Of a stretch of 64,000 nucleotides of DNA, positions 31,120 through 38,928 are shown in pieces. Both the position numbers and the translations under genes were made by a program. The stretch spans positions 2,856,001-2,920,000 of the forward strand of contig NZ_CP109434.1 of assembly GCF_036227105.1 (NCBI RefSeq), read 5' to 3'. The notes below the pieces were generated by a model, which was given only the letters and a program-made list of their open reading frames with translations, did not search any database and was not told the origin of the DNA. Source of the stretch: Amycolatopsis sp. NBC_01488. Its GTDB lineage: Bacteria > Actinomycetota > Actinomycetes > Mycobacteriales > Pseudonocardiaceae. Within the stretch, counting starts at the first letter, position 1; each line of letters starts with the position of its first letter.

Positions 31120-31746
31120 ATGGGTGTCGCAGCTGACGAACGCCAGGCCTTGAGCTCCCTCCTCGCCGACCTCGGGCCGGACGCGCCCACGCTCTGCGAA
31201 GGCTGGAGCACGCGGGATCTCGCCGCGCACCTCGTCGTGCGGGAGCACCGGCCGGACGCCGCGCCCGGGATCATGGTGCCCGCGCTCGCCGGGTACACGC
31301 AGAAGGTCCAGGACCGCTACGCCGCCAAGCCGTGGGACGGCCTGGTCGAGCAGGTCCGGCGCGGGCCGTCGAAGTTCTGGCCCACCGCGATCGGCCCGCT
31401 CGACGAGCTGACCAACACCGCCGAGTTCCTCGTCCACCACGAAGACGTCCGGCGTGCGCAGCCGGACTGGCAGCCGCGGCCCGCCGACGCCACGCGGGAC
31501 GCCGCCGCCTGGCGTTCGGCGAAGGGGGCCGCGAAGCTCAACCTGCGGAAGGCGCCGGTCGGTGTCACCCTGCGCACGAAGGACGGCCGCGAGGCCGCCG
31601 TCAAGACCGGGCCCGACCCGGTCACCGTCGTCGGCGAGCCCATCGACCTGCTGCTGTTCGTCTTCGGCCGCGACGCCGTGCACGTCGACTTCGAAGGCGA
31701 CGCGGCCGCCGTCACGAAGCTTCAGTCGGTGAGCCGGGGGCTCTAG
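31120..31746 (+). CDS. TIGR03085-family DinB-fold protein (mycothiol-type)
   Basis: 208 residues. The N-terminal helical region resembles mycothiol-dependent maleylpyruvate isomerase/DinB-fold metal-binding proteins (LCEGWSTRDLAAHLVVREHRP), with His residues placed to bind a metal. The reaction is unknown. ATG 31120 is seven bases after a TAACCT -10 box, so it is probably leaderless. The stop overlaps the -10 of the next gene. Confidence 0.8.
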   Translation: MGVAADERQALSSLLADLGPDAPTLCEGWSTRDLAAHLVVREHRPDAAPGIMVPALAGYTQKVQDRYAAKPWDGLVEQVRRGPSKFWPTAIGPLDELTNTAEFLVHHEDVRRAQPDWQPRPADATRDAAAWRSAKGAAKLNLRKAPVGVTLRTKDGREAAVKTGPDPVTVVGEPIDLLLFVFGRDAVHVDFEGDAAAVTKLQSVSRGL

Positions 31747-31756
31747 GCTGCGCGTC

Positions 31757-31942
31757 ATGCCGATGATCAGCGTTGCCATGTTCCCCGGCCGCACGCCCGC
31801 CCAGAAGAGCGCCCTGGTCCGGGAGCTGACCGACGCCTTCGTCCGCACCTGCGGCGGCAAGCCCGAGGGCGTCCAGGTGACGCTCGTCGAGGTCGGCGCC
31901 GACCACTGGGCCACCGGCGGCGTCCTGCACTCCGAGCGCTGA
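31757..31942 (+). CDS. Small tautomerase (4-oxalocrotonate tautomerase family)
   Basis: 61 residues, the normal size. Pro2 becomes the N-terminal catalytic proline after Met removal (MPMISVAMFPGRT). Family members tautomerise enol acids or dehalogenate, working as oligomers. TAGGCT at 31744-31749, which includes the stop codon of the preceding gene, is seven bases before the ATG, so this gene seems to have its own leaderless promoter. Confidence 0.85.
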   Translation: MPMISVAMFPGRTPAQKSALVRELTDAFVRTCGGKPEGVQVTLVEVGADHWATGGVLHSER

Positions 31943-31975
31943 CTCGCCGGGAGACCGTCCGGCCTCCCGGCGAGT
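31942..31975. terminator. Bidirectional terminator
   Basis: ACTCGCCGGGAG (31942-31953) is fully complementary to 31964-31975. It lies between the convergent tautomerase and S9 peptidase genes; its first base is the last base of the tautomerase stop codon. Confidence 0.8.
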
Positions 31976-31978
31976 GCG

Positions 31979-33829
31979 TCAGCGCAGGCCGAGGGCTCGC
32001 AGCGCGAAGTGGACCTCGATCGACGTCTGCTTGATCGTCTCGGCGATCACCAGCGAGCCGTGGCCCGCGTCGTAGCGGTAGAACTCGTGGTGCAGTTCGC
32101 GGCCGCCGAGCCGGTCGAGGTAGTTCTCGATCTGGCGGATCGGGCAGCGCGGGTCGTTGTCGCCGGCCAGCACGAGCACCGGCGCCGTGACGGCGTCGAC
32201 GTACGTGATCGGCGAGCACTCCCGGTAGACCGCCGGCACGTCCTCCGGCGAACCGCCGAAGAGCGCGCGGTCGAACGAGCGCAGCTGCTCCATCTCGTCC
32301 TCGTACGCGGCGACGTAGTCGGCCACCGGCACCCCGGCGATGCCGGCCGCCCACCGCGTCGGCTGCGTGCCGAGCGCGAGCAGGGAAAGGTAACCGCCCC
32401 ACGAAGCGCCGTTGACGACGCACTTCGCCGGATCGCTGAGTCCACTTTGGACGGCCCAGTCGTGGACCGCGGCGACGTCCTCCAGCTCGGTCAGGCCGGG
32501 CCGGCCCTCGATCGCGTCGCGCCAGGCCGAGCCGTAGCCGGTCGAGCCGCGGTAGTTGACCTCGACCACGGCGAACCCGGCGTCGAGCCAGGTCGCGCGG
32601 TAGGCGGAGAAGCGGTCCTCGTCCGCCGCGTGCGGGCCGCCGTGCAGCGTGAACACCGTCGGCAGCGGGCCGTCCAGCACGTCGGGCGGCCGCGAGACCA
32701 GCGCGTGGATCCGGCCGCCGACGCCTTCCACGAACGCGTCGGTCATCGGCTCCGATCCCGGCGCCCGCTCGCCCGGCGGCTCGAGCAGCACCGAGTCGGC
32801 GCCGTCGGCGGTCCGCGCCCGGACCGCGGCCGGCTCCGCGGCGCTGGACCACGAGTACTCGACCGTCCCGTCCGGACGGACGCCGGCCCCGCCGATGCGC
32901 CCCGCCGGAGTGTCCACAGGGGACAGTTCCGCGGTGTCGAGGTGGTAGCGGTACAACGAGCTGCGGCCTTCGTGGAAGTGGACGACCAGCAGGGCACGCG
33001 CGTCCGGGTACCAGCCCGCGACGACCTCGCCGGGCAGGTCGAGCTCGATCTCCGTCTCGGTGTCCGCCCGGACGTCCCAGACGAGCAGCTCCTCGCGCCC
33101 CCGGCGTTCGTGCAGGACGAGGAGCCGCTGGTCGCCCGGCAGCGGGGAGAACTCGAGGGCGGTCAGGCCCCTGCCTTCGCCGTCCCACTTCTCGGCGACC
33201 GTGCCGAAGCCGTCGGCGGCGAGCACCCGCAGGGCCGGGTGCCGCGAGTCGCCGTGCTCGGAGTGGGAGATCGCGATCAGGCTCTCGTCGCGGGACATCG
33301 ACGCGATGCCGGCGTCGTCCGCGTGGCTGTAGAAGCGGTGGGTCTCACCGCCGATCCGGGCGTACAGCTCGCTGCCGTCGTCGGTCGAGACGCCGACCGC
33401 GACGATCCCGGTGCCGATCTCGAGGCCGGCCGGGTAGCCGTCGTGGACGTCCGGCACGGCCTTCTCGGGCTTGCTGCCCTCGATCGCGGCGAACGGCTCG
33501 CGCACCCAGGAGCCGAACTCGTCGCCGTCGGTGTCGTCGAACCACCAGATCCACTCGCCGTCCGGGGACGGCGTGGCGTGCATGGTGCCGTTCGGCCGGT
33601 CGGTGACGCGGCGGTGCTCGTCCGTCGCGCGATTCCAGGCGTAGACCTCCCAGACGCCGCTGGCGTTCGAGACGTAGAGGTTGGCGTCCGGGGCGTCGCG
33701 GGCCCACTCGGGCGTCGAGATGCGGGGGGCGTGGAAGCGGGCGCGCCAGCGGGCTTCGGCTTCGGCGTCGTCGAACAGCCGGTCCGGGACCACCGCGGGC
33801 GGGAATTGCTTGGCTGACTGCGTGCTCAC
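31979..33829 (-). CDS. S9 family prolyl oligopeptidase-like serine peptidase
   Basis: 616 residues. The first 350 form a beta-propeller-like region; the C-terminal alpha/beta hydrolase domain has Ser476 in GASWGG, Asp557/559 in GDNDPR and His590 in DAGHGS. No signal peptide is seen, so it is probably cytoplasmic. The frame is open far upstream, but GTG 33829 is preceded by GAGGG and a CAGGAT box six bases away, and the upstream extension crosses the divergent methyltransferase gene. Confidence 0.9.
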   Translation of the reverse strand: MSTQSAKQFPPAVVPDRLFDDAEAEARWRARFHAPRISTPEWARDAPDANLYVSNASGVWEVYAWNRATDEHRRVTDRPNGTMHATPSPDGEWIWWFDDTDGDEFGSWVREPFAAIEGSKPEKAVPDVHDGYPAGLEIGTGIVAVGVSTDDGSELYARIGGETHRFYSHADDAGIASMSRDESLIAISHSEHGDSRHPALRVLAADGFGTVAEKWDGEGRGLTALEFSPLPGDQRLLVLHERRGREELLVWDVRADTETEIELDLPGEVVAGWYPDARALLVVHFHEGRSSLYRYHLDTAELSPVDTPAGRIGGAGVRPDGTVEYSWSSAAEPAAVRARTADGADSVLLEPPGERAPGSEPMTDAFVEGVGGRIHALVSRPPDVLDGPLPTVFTLHGGPHAADEDRFSAYRATWLDAGFAVVEVNYRGSTGYGSAWRDAIEGRPGLTELEDVAAVHDWAVQSGLSDPAKCVVNGASWGGYLSLLALGTQPTRWAAGIAGVPVADYVAAYEDEMEQLRSFDRALFGGSPEDVPAVYRECSPITYVDAVTAPVLVLAGDNDPRCPIRQIENYLDRLGGRELHHEFYRYDAGHGSLVIAETIKQTSIEVHFALRALGLR

Positions 33830-33868
33830 CCCTCGATCCTGCCACCTTCTGGCCGTACTGTGTGCGGG

Positions 33869-34639
33869 GTGCTGGAGGGTTACGCGCCGGGCTACGGGCG
33901 AGACGCGGTTTCGATGATGTCCGCGCGCACGGCGGCGGAGCGCGCGACGTTCGCGCAACCCCTGTTCAGGCCGGGTTCGTGGGTGGTCGACCTCGGCTGC
34001 GGCCCCGGCTCGATCACCCTGGGGCTCGCCGCGGAATCCCGCGTGACGGGCATCGACCTCGACGCGGGTCAGATCGCGATGGCCCGCGACGTCGCGCGCC
34101 GGGCCGGAAGGTCCACAGTGGACTTCGTGGTGGCGTCGGCCTACGACCTGCCGTTCGCCGACGCGAGCGTGGACGTCGCGTTTTCGCACGCGTTGTTCGA
34201 GCATCTCGCTGCCCCCTTGGACGCGCTGGCGGAGTTGCGCCGGGTGCTTCGCCCGGGCGGCAGGCTTGCACTGTCCACTTCGGACTGGAGCAAGGCCCGG
34301 CTGCGCCCGAAGACGGCGAACGTCGACGCGGCGCTGAGAGGGCACTACCTGCTGCGCCGCCAAGCGGGCGGCAACCCGTTCGCGGGCCGGGTGATCGCCG
34401 ACCAGTGCGCGACGGCGGGGTTCACGGAGATCGTGTCGAGAGCTCGCTACCGCGCCGACATGACGTACCGAGACCTGGCCAAGTACGTGGAGGCCCGCCT
34501 TGATGCGGCCGTAGCGGACCCGTCGTCCGGCCGCGACCGCGACCAGCTGGCGAGCGCGGCCCGTTCGGCGTTGACCTGGGTCCGCAGCGGCGACGGCGAT
34601 TTCAGCCAGTGCTGGGTCGAGGTGACGGCGACCCGCTGA
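33869..34639 (+). CDS. SAM-dependent methyltransferase (class I)
   Basis: 256 residues from GTG 33869. Motif I VVDLGCGPGS is near residues 34-43 and the acidic loop GIDLDAGQ follows, then a SALFEHL-like segment. The substrate is unknown; the overall pattern resembles the UbiE/type 11 group. A TACTGT -10 box (33856-33861) lies seven bases before this GTG, which favours it over the GTG at 33860. Only 39 bases separate it from the divergent S9 peptidase start. Confidence 0.85.
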   Translation: MLEGYAPGYGRDAVSMMSARTAAERATFAQPLFRPGSWVVDLGCGPGSITLGLAAESRVTGIDLDAGQIAMARDVARRAGRSTVDFVVASAYDLPFADASVDVAFSHALFEHLAAPLDALAELRRVLRPGGRLALSTSDWSKARLRPKTANVDAALRGHYLLRRQAGGNPFAGRVIADQCATAGFTEIVSRARYRADMTYRDLAKYVEARLDAAVADPSSGRDRDQLASAARSALTWVRSGDGDFSQCWVEVTATR

Positions 34640-34645
34640 AACCAG

Positions 34646-34675
34646 AAGAGCCGGTGTCCGAAGACACCGGCTCTT
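34646..34675. terminator. Terminator shared by methyltransferase and tRNA-Pro
   Basis: AAGAGCCGGTGTC (34646-34658) is fully complementary to 34663-34675 with a CGAA tetraloop. On the minus strand it is followed by a T-rich run, so it should end the tRNA transcript. Confidence 0.85.
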
Positions 34676-34680
34676 ACTCG

Positions 34681-34754
34681 TCGGGGTGGCGGGATTCGAA
34701 CCCACGACCTCCTCGACCCGAACGAGGCACGCTACCAAGCTGCGCCACACCCCG
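34681..34754 (-). tRNA. tRNA-Pro (anticodon CGG)
   Basis: 74 bases. The acceptor arms CGGGGTG and CACCCCG pair with discriminator A. The anticodon stem CCTCG/CGAGG encloses the loop TTCGGGT, giving anticodon CGG, and the T-loop GGTTCGAATCC is standard. CCA is not encoded. It lies alone between a methyltransferase gene and a metallophosphoesterase gene. Confidence 0.95.
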
Positions 34755-34783
34755 AGGTATTGCTTAACGGGTCGTGGACAAGT

Positions 34784-35764
34784 CTAGCGGACCGTGTCGC
34801 GGGCTTTTCGGGGGGCCGACTTACGCGATTTCGGCGAGCCCGAACCGCGCGGGACCAGGGTCAACAAGCTCGCTTCCGGCGGGCACGCAAACCGGGCCGG
34901 CGCCCAGGGCGACGTGCCCAAGCCCGCCGAAACGTGCAGCCACATGTGCGCTCCCCAGCGCGAAGCGCCGCGGGCCCGGGTGCGATCCAGCTCACAGTTC
35001 GTGACCAGCGCGCCATAACCGGGGAGCCGGAGCTGGCCGCCGTGGGTGTGGCCCGCCAGCACGAGGTCGTAACCGTCCGTGGCGAACGTGTCGAGCACCC
35101 GGGGCTCCGGCGAGTGCGTGACGCCGATCCGGACGGCCGCGCTGCTGTCGGCCGGGCCGGCGATGTCGGGGTAGCGGTCGCGGCGCAGGTGGGGGTCGTC
35201 GACGCCGGCCGCGAACACCGCCTGCCCGCCGACGTCGATCGTGCGGCGGACGTGCGTCAGGTCGGTCCAGCCGTGCTCGACGAACGCGGCGCGCAGGTCG
35301 CGCCACGGCAGCTGGACGCCGTGGATGCGCTTCTTCTTGCCCCGCGGCATCAGGTACCGGGCCGGGTTCTTGGGCTTCGGCGCGTAGTAGTCGTTGCTGC
35401 CGAAGACGAACAGGCCCGGCCGGTCGAGCAGCGGGCCCAGCGCGCGCAGCACGGACGGGACGGCCTGCCGGTGCGACAGGTTGTCGCCGGTGTTGACGAC
35501 GAGGTCCGGGTCGAGCTCGTCGAGCGCGGCGACCCAGCGCTGCTTGCTGCGGTGACCGGGCAGCATGTGCAGGTCCGAGACGTGCAGGATGGTGAACGGC
35601 CGCGACCCGGGCGCCAGCACCGGCAGCTCGGCGGTGCGCAGGGTCCAGTGGCGCCGTTCGATGCCGACGGCGTAACCGAGGGTCGCGACGCCGAGCGCCA
35701 CCGTCCCCGCGGCGAGGCGCTTCGCGGTCGCCCCCGACGTGCTTGTGTTACTGAGCGTGCTCAC
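34784..35764 (-). CDS. Metallophosphoesterase (calcineurin-like)
   Basis: 326 residues. An N-terminal hydrophobic segment (about 17-33) probably anchors it, then metal-binding motifs follow in order: DLHMLPGH, GDN, GSND and GHTHGGQ. The C-terminus is basic. It hydrolyses phosphoesters, possibly at the envelope. The GTG at 35764 lies seven bases after a TATCCT box (minus strand 35777-35772), so it is probably leaderless. It corresponds in position to the mycobacterial Rv3683 next to ponA2. Confidence 0.9.
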   Translation of the reverse strand: MSTLSNTSTSGATAKRLAAGTVALGVATLGYAVGIERRHWTLRTAELPVLAPGSRPFTILHVSDLHMLPGHRSKQRWVAALDELDPDLVVNTGDNLSHRQAVPSVLRALGPLLDRPGLFVFGSNDYYAPKPKNPARYLMPRGKKKRIHGVQLPWRDLRAAFVEHGWTDLTHVRRTIDVGGQAVFAAGVDDPHLRRDRYPDIAGPADSSAAVRIGVTHSPEPRVLDTFATDGYDLVLAGHTHGGQLRLPGYGALVTNCELDRTRARGASRWGAHMWLHVSAGLGTSPWAPARFACPPEASLLTLVPRGSGSPKSRKSAPRKARDTVR

Positions 35765-35843
35765 GAAGTCCAGGATACGTGCTCAACAGTTGGATGACTT
35801 CGCCGCCGTTACGGAGAACCTGCCGCTGTTCGGGCGAGGGTGC

Positions 35844-36001
35844 ATGGGCGAGGTTCACCGCGCCGGCGCGCTCGCCGCGGTCGTCGTGGTCGCGTTGCTG
35901 GTCACGTACCTGGTGACCAAGGAGCACACGACGCAGGCCGGCGGCCCGGGTCCGCTGACGCCGGTGACCGTCGACCCCGCGACCGTCCACTTCGGACTGA
36001 C
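35844..36001 (+). pseudogene. Orphan N-terminal membrane-protein fragment without a stop before the ponA terminator
   Basis: ATG 35844, with GAGGGTGC before it, opens a frame with excellent third-position GC bias. It encodes one membrane helix (AGALAAVVVVALLVTYLV, about 7-24) and a Thr/Pro-rich stretch up to about residue 50. The bias ends near 36001, where the PBP terminator begins, and the frame runs on antisense to the PBP gene with no stop until 36872. This looks like a gene truncated at its 3' end, or one with a sequencing frameshift. Confidence 0.35.
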
Positions 36002-36030
36002 GGGGAAGGGGGCCCGCGGGCCCCCTCCCC
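36002..36030. terminator. Terminator of the class A PBP gene
   Basis: GGGGAAGGGGGCCCG (36002-36016) pairs with 36017-36030 with one bulged A. It lies directly after the PBP stop codon on the minus strand. Confidence 0.75.
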
Positions 36031-36032
36031 GG

Positions 36033-38207
36033 CTACCGGCCCGGGCCGCCCATGTACTGCGGATCAGGCTGGGGCAGGTCCACGTGCGGCTGGCTGTCGT
36101 CCATGATGTTCTTCATCGCGCCGAACCACGTCCGGGCCGGTGCCTTGCCACCGAAGATGTTCCCGGAGCCGCACACGCGGACGTTGCCCGCGCCGGCGTC
36201 GCAGATACCGCCCTGGCCGCCGCCGAACTTGAACGTCATCGCCGCGCCCGCCAGCTGCGGGGTGCCGCCGACGAACGTCGCCGAGACGTTGCCCTGCGTC
36301 GTGCCCGTCTTGCCGATGATCGGGCGGTCCCAGCCGACCTCGCTCGCCGCTTTGGCCGACGTGCCGCCCGGCTGATCGTCCTTGCTCATGCCGACGGCGA
36401 GGGTGTTCGCCAGGCCTTCCGGCACCGCCTGCTCGCACGGCGCTTCCTTGACCGGCACCGGTTTGCCGTTGCGGTCGGTGACGCTGCCGATCGGCGTCGG
36501 CGGGCACCAGACGCCACCGGAGAGGATCGTCGCCGCGACGTTGCCCAGCTCCAGGCCGCTCAGCGGGCTGAACCCGAGCGTGAACGCGCCGAACCCGGGG
36601 TTGTTCCCCCGCGGGCCGTAGTACTCCGCCTGGCTGAGCTTCTTCGCGTCCGAATCGGCCTTCGGGTCCACGGTCCCGCCTCCGGCGTTGCTGGCCATCG
36701 TGTCGCGCATGCCGAGCCGCTTGGCCATGTCGATGCCTGGCGCGGTACTGCCGAGCCGGTCCTCGAGTTCCACGAACGCGGTGTTCGGCGAGGTCGCGAG
36801 GGCTATCTGCACGGTCGCGCCCTGGGCGATCTTGCTGTAGTCACCGGCGTTGCCAACGCAGTACCAGCGTGAGCGCAACGGTGGCCCGGTCTGCGGGCAA
36901 CTGTTGCCACCGCCGGTGAACACGTGGGACACGTAGGTGTCCGGCACATCGATCGGCGAGTAGATCCCGGTCACGCCCTTTTCGAGCGCCGCGGCCGTCG
37001 TGAAGATCTTGTACGTCGACCCGGCGCCACCGGTGTTGTAGACGCCCGTGGGCAGTGCGTACGTCGTCTGCCCGGCGTCCTGGTTCTGGCCGTAGTCGCG
37101 GTTGGCCGCGAGCGCGACCACCTCGTGCCGGTTCTTGCCCGGTTTGATCAGTGACAAGGTGTTCGCGACGTACGGCTGGGTCTTGTTGACCTGGGTCTCC
37201 GCCGAGACCTTGGCCTCGTGGTTCGCCTTCTCGTCCAGCGTGCTCTTGATCGTGTAGCCGCCGGTGTAGAGCTGGTCCTTGGTCATCCCGGACTTGAGCA
37301 GGTAGTCCTCGACGTACTGGCAGAAGAACCCGGCCTCCGGGCCCGCGCCGATGCAGTTGGCCGGCGGCTTCTCCGGGGAGTCCGGCACGACGCCCAGCGG
37401 CTCGCCCTTGAAGCGGTCGGCGTCGGCCTTGGCCAGCTTCTTGTTCTCCACCATCCGGTCGAGCACCAGGTTGCGGCGCTGGGTGGCCTTGTCGGGGTGC
37501 TTCCACGGGTCGTTGTTGATCGGGTTGTTCACCAGGCCGGCCAGCAGCGCGGCCTGCGGCACCGTCAGCTTCTCCGGCGTCGTGTCGAAGTACGCGTGCG
37601 CCGCGGCGCCGATGCCGAAGATCTGGCGGGAGAACTCGACGATGTTCAGGTAGCCGGCCAGGATCTGCTGCTTGCTCAGCTTCGTCTCGAGCTGGATCGC
37701 GATCCGCGCTTCCTTGAGCTTGCGGGCGACCGACTGCTCCTGGGCCTTCTTCTGGCCGATCGGGTCGTTCCGGTAGACGACGTTGATCAGGTAGTTCTTG
37801 GTGTACTGCTGGGTCAGCGTGGAGGCACCCTGCGTGTCCGCGCCGGTGCTGTTGCTGACGGCCGCGCGCAGCGTGCCCTGCCAGTCGACGCCGTGGTGCT
37901 CGTAGAAGCGCTTGTCCTCGACCGAGACCAGGGCCCACTTCATGGCCTCGTTGATCTGGTCCGGGGTGATCGGCAGCCGGTACTGGTCGTACAGGGTCGC
38001 GATCGGCTTTCCGGTGCTGTCGGTAACCGTCGTGACCAGCGGCGGCGGGATGTCGGCGAGGTCCGAAGACGTCTTCTCCACCGTCTCGCTGGCCTGGTTC
38101 GACATGACACCGGCGGCCCCCACGACCGGGAAGAGCATGCCGGCGACGAGCACCCCCGCGAGCAGGCAGAGGCCGATGAGCTTGAACAAACCATCCGCTT
38201 TTCGCAC
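36033..38207 (-). CDS. Class A penicillin-binding protein (PonA2-type transglycosylase/transpeptidase)
   Basis: 724 residues. An N-terminal membrane anchor (about 9-33) precedes the GT51 domain with EDKRF at 97-101 and QGASTLTQQ at 126-134. The transpeptidase has STYK at 397-400 (catalytic Ser397), SPN at 473-475 and KTG at 633-635, so all active-site motifs are intact. It polymerises and crosslinks peptidoglycan. The C-terminus is short with no PASTA domain visible, unlike M. tuberculosis PonA2. GTG 38207 lies seven bases after a TAGCCT box (38220-38215), so it is probably leaderless. It is divergent from whiB4. Confidence 0.94.
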   Translation of the reverse strand: MRKADGLFKLIGLCLLAGVLVAGMLFPVVGAAGVMSNQASETVEKTSSDLADIPPPLVTTVTDSTGKPIATLYDQYRLPITPDQINEAMKWALVSVEDKRFYEHHGVDWQGTLRAAVSNSTGADTQGASTLTQQYTKNYLINVVYRNDPIGQKKAQEQSVARKLKEARIAIQLETKLSKQQILAGYLNIVEFSRQIFGIGAAAHAYFDTTPEKLTVPQAALLAGLVNNPINNDPWKHPDKATQRRNLVLDRMVENKKLAKADADRFKGEPLGVVPDSPEKPPANCIGAGPEAGFFCQYVEDYLLKSGMTKDQLYTGGYTIKSTLDEKANHEAKVSAETQVNKTQPYVANTLSLIKPGKNRHEVVALAANRDYGQNQDAGQTTYALPTGVYNTGGAGSTYKIFTTAAALEKGVTGIYSPIDVPDTYVSHVFTGGGNSCPQTGPPLRSRWYCVGNAGDYSKIAQGATVQIALATSPNTAFVELEDRLGSTAPGIDMAKRLGMRDTMASNAGGGTVDPKADSDAKKLSQAEYYGPRGNNPGFGAFTLGFSPLSGLELGNVAATILSGGVWCPPTPIGSVTDRNGKPVPVKEAPCEQAVPEGLANTLAVGMSKDDQPGGTSAKAASEVGWDRPIIGKTGTTQGNVSATFVGGTPQLAGAAMTFKFGGGQGGICDAGAGNVRVCGSGNIFGGKAPARTWFGAMKNIMDDSQPHVDLPQPDPQYMGGPGR

Positions 38208-38268
38208 GAGGGCCAGGCTACCCGGAGCGGGTCAGGCGCCGGTGACGCCGTGTCTCCGAGGGTGTGAA

Positions 38269-38300
38269 TTCAGTGACAAAACCGACCCCCTTCAGTGACA
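38269..38300. promoter_or_regulatory. Direct repeats TTCAGTGACA, two helical turns apart
   Basis: Two identical 10-base repeats 22 bases apart lie about 60-95 bases upstream of the PBP start. Same-face spacing suggests a response regulator or similar dimer. GTGAC-N5-GTAAC continues from the second copy. The binding factor is unknown. Confidence 0.4.
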
Positions 38301-38386
38301 TCTGGTAACGGAAGGCATTCTGGGTCTCGACGGGGGGAACCGAGGGCCCCTACAGTCCGTCAACGTCTCACGAAGAAAGCCGACGG

Positions 38387-38470
38387 ATGGATCAACGCGA
38401 GTGGGAGCTCGCCTGGTCCGAACGGCGGCACCGGCACCGGGGAGGTGCCCGGGTAACCGACGTGAGCTGA
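38387..38470 (+). CDS. Possible 27-residue upstream peptide in the whiB4 leader
   Basis: ATG 38387 opens MDQREWELAWSERRHRH... ending at 38470, 80 bases before whiB4. It lies about 24 bases after the predicted transcript start. It is basic and short and its ribosome site (AAGAAAG) is modest. WhiB-family genes sometimes have upstream reading frames with control roles (whiB7), so this is worth noting but not proven. Confidence 0.25.
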   Translation: MDQREWELAWSERRHRHRGGARVTDVS

Positions 38471-38550
38471 GGGAGACACGCTCGCGGGGGCAAGGAGCGC
38501 AGTGCCTTTCCCCGCTGGTGCGTCGATCACCAGGGTAGGGAGCTGGGGGC

Positions 38551-38847
38551 ATGGAAACCAACCAGTCGAGCTGGCGAATCAACGCGTCCTGCCGGGACGC
38601 CGATCCGGACGGCCTGTTCGTCCGGGGCGCGGAGCAGAACCGGGCCAAGGCGGTCTGCATGGGCTGCCCGGTCCGGACGGAATGCCTCGCCGAAGCACTC
38701 GACGGCCGGATCAACTTCGGCGTGTGGGGAGGCATGACCGAGCGGGAACGGCGGGCGTTGCTGCGCCGCCGCCCCGACGTGGTCAGCTGGGCGGACCTGC
38801 TGGAAGCGGCCAAGCGGGACGCGGAAGAGCGGGTCGAGGTCGGCTGA
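38551..38847 (+). CDS. whiB4: WhiB-family iron-sulfur regulator (WhiB4-like)
   Basis: 98 residues. The four [4Fe-4S]-binding cysteines are C14, C36, C39 and C45, followed by the GVWGG turn (57-61) and a basic tail that contacts DNA. WhiB proteins sense oxygen, NO or redox state and work with sigma factors. Position beside the class A PBP gene and the ArsA pair matches Rv3681c (whiB4), a redox regulator in mycobacteria. The ATG follows GGGAGCTGGGGGC. Confidence 0.92.
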   Translation: METNQSSWRINASCRDADPDGLFVRGAEQNRAKAVCMGCPVRTECLAEALDGRINFGVWGGMTERERRALLRRRPDVVSWADLLEAAKRDAEERVEVG

Positions 38848-38852
38848 GGGCC

Positions 38853-38892
38853 GCGGCGGGGTATGCGGTCCTGCCACCGCACGCCCCGCCGC
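38853..38892. terminator. Bidirectional terminator between whiB4 and ArsA gene
   Basis: GCGGCGGGGTATGCGGT (38853-38869) pairs with 38876-38892, 17 positions with one wobble and one mismatch, around a 6-base loop. It lies between convergent genes. Confidence 0.75.
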
Positions 38893-38928
38893 TCAGCTCA
38901 CGCGCCGCTCGCACGTGAAAGCGGCGCT

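Larger units (their letters stand above)
38208..38550. other. Divergent ponA/whiB4 control region
   Basis: 343 bases. On the PBP side is a leaderless -10 box, then two direct repeats TTCAGTGACA (38269-38278 and 38291-38300) exactly 22 bases apart. On the whiB4 side is a TACAGT -10 candidate (38351-38356) and a 27-codon small frame (38387-38470). The rest of the whiB4 leader has no clear hairpin. Confidence 0.5.

Noticed and set aside
33830..34750. N-terminal extension of the S9 peptidase frame to 34750
   Set aside because: It runs antisense through the methyltransferase and tRNA-Pro; the family-typical start and upstream signals are at 33829.
36002..36872. Continuation of the plus-strand frame from 35739 to 36872
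   Set aside because: Coding character ends at the PBP terminator, and the rest is antisense to conserved transpeptidase sequence.
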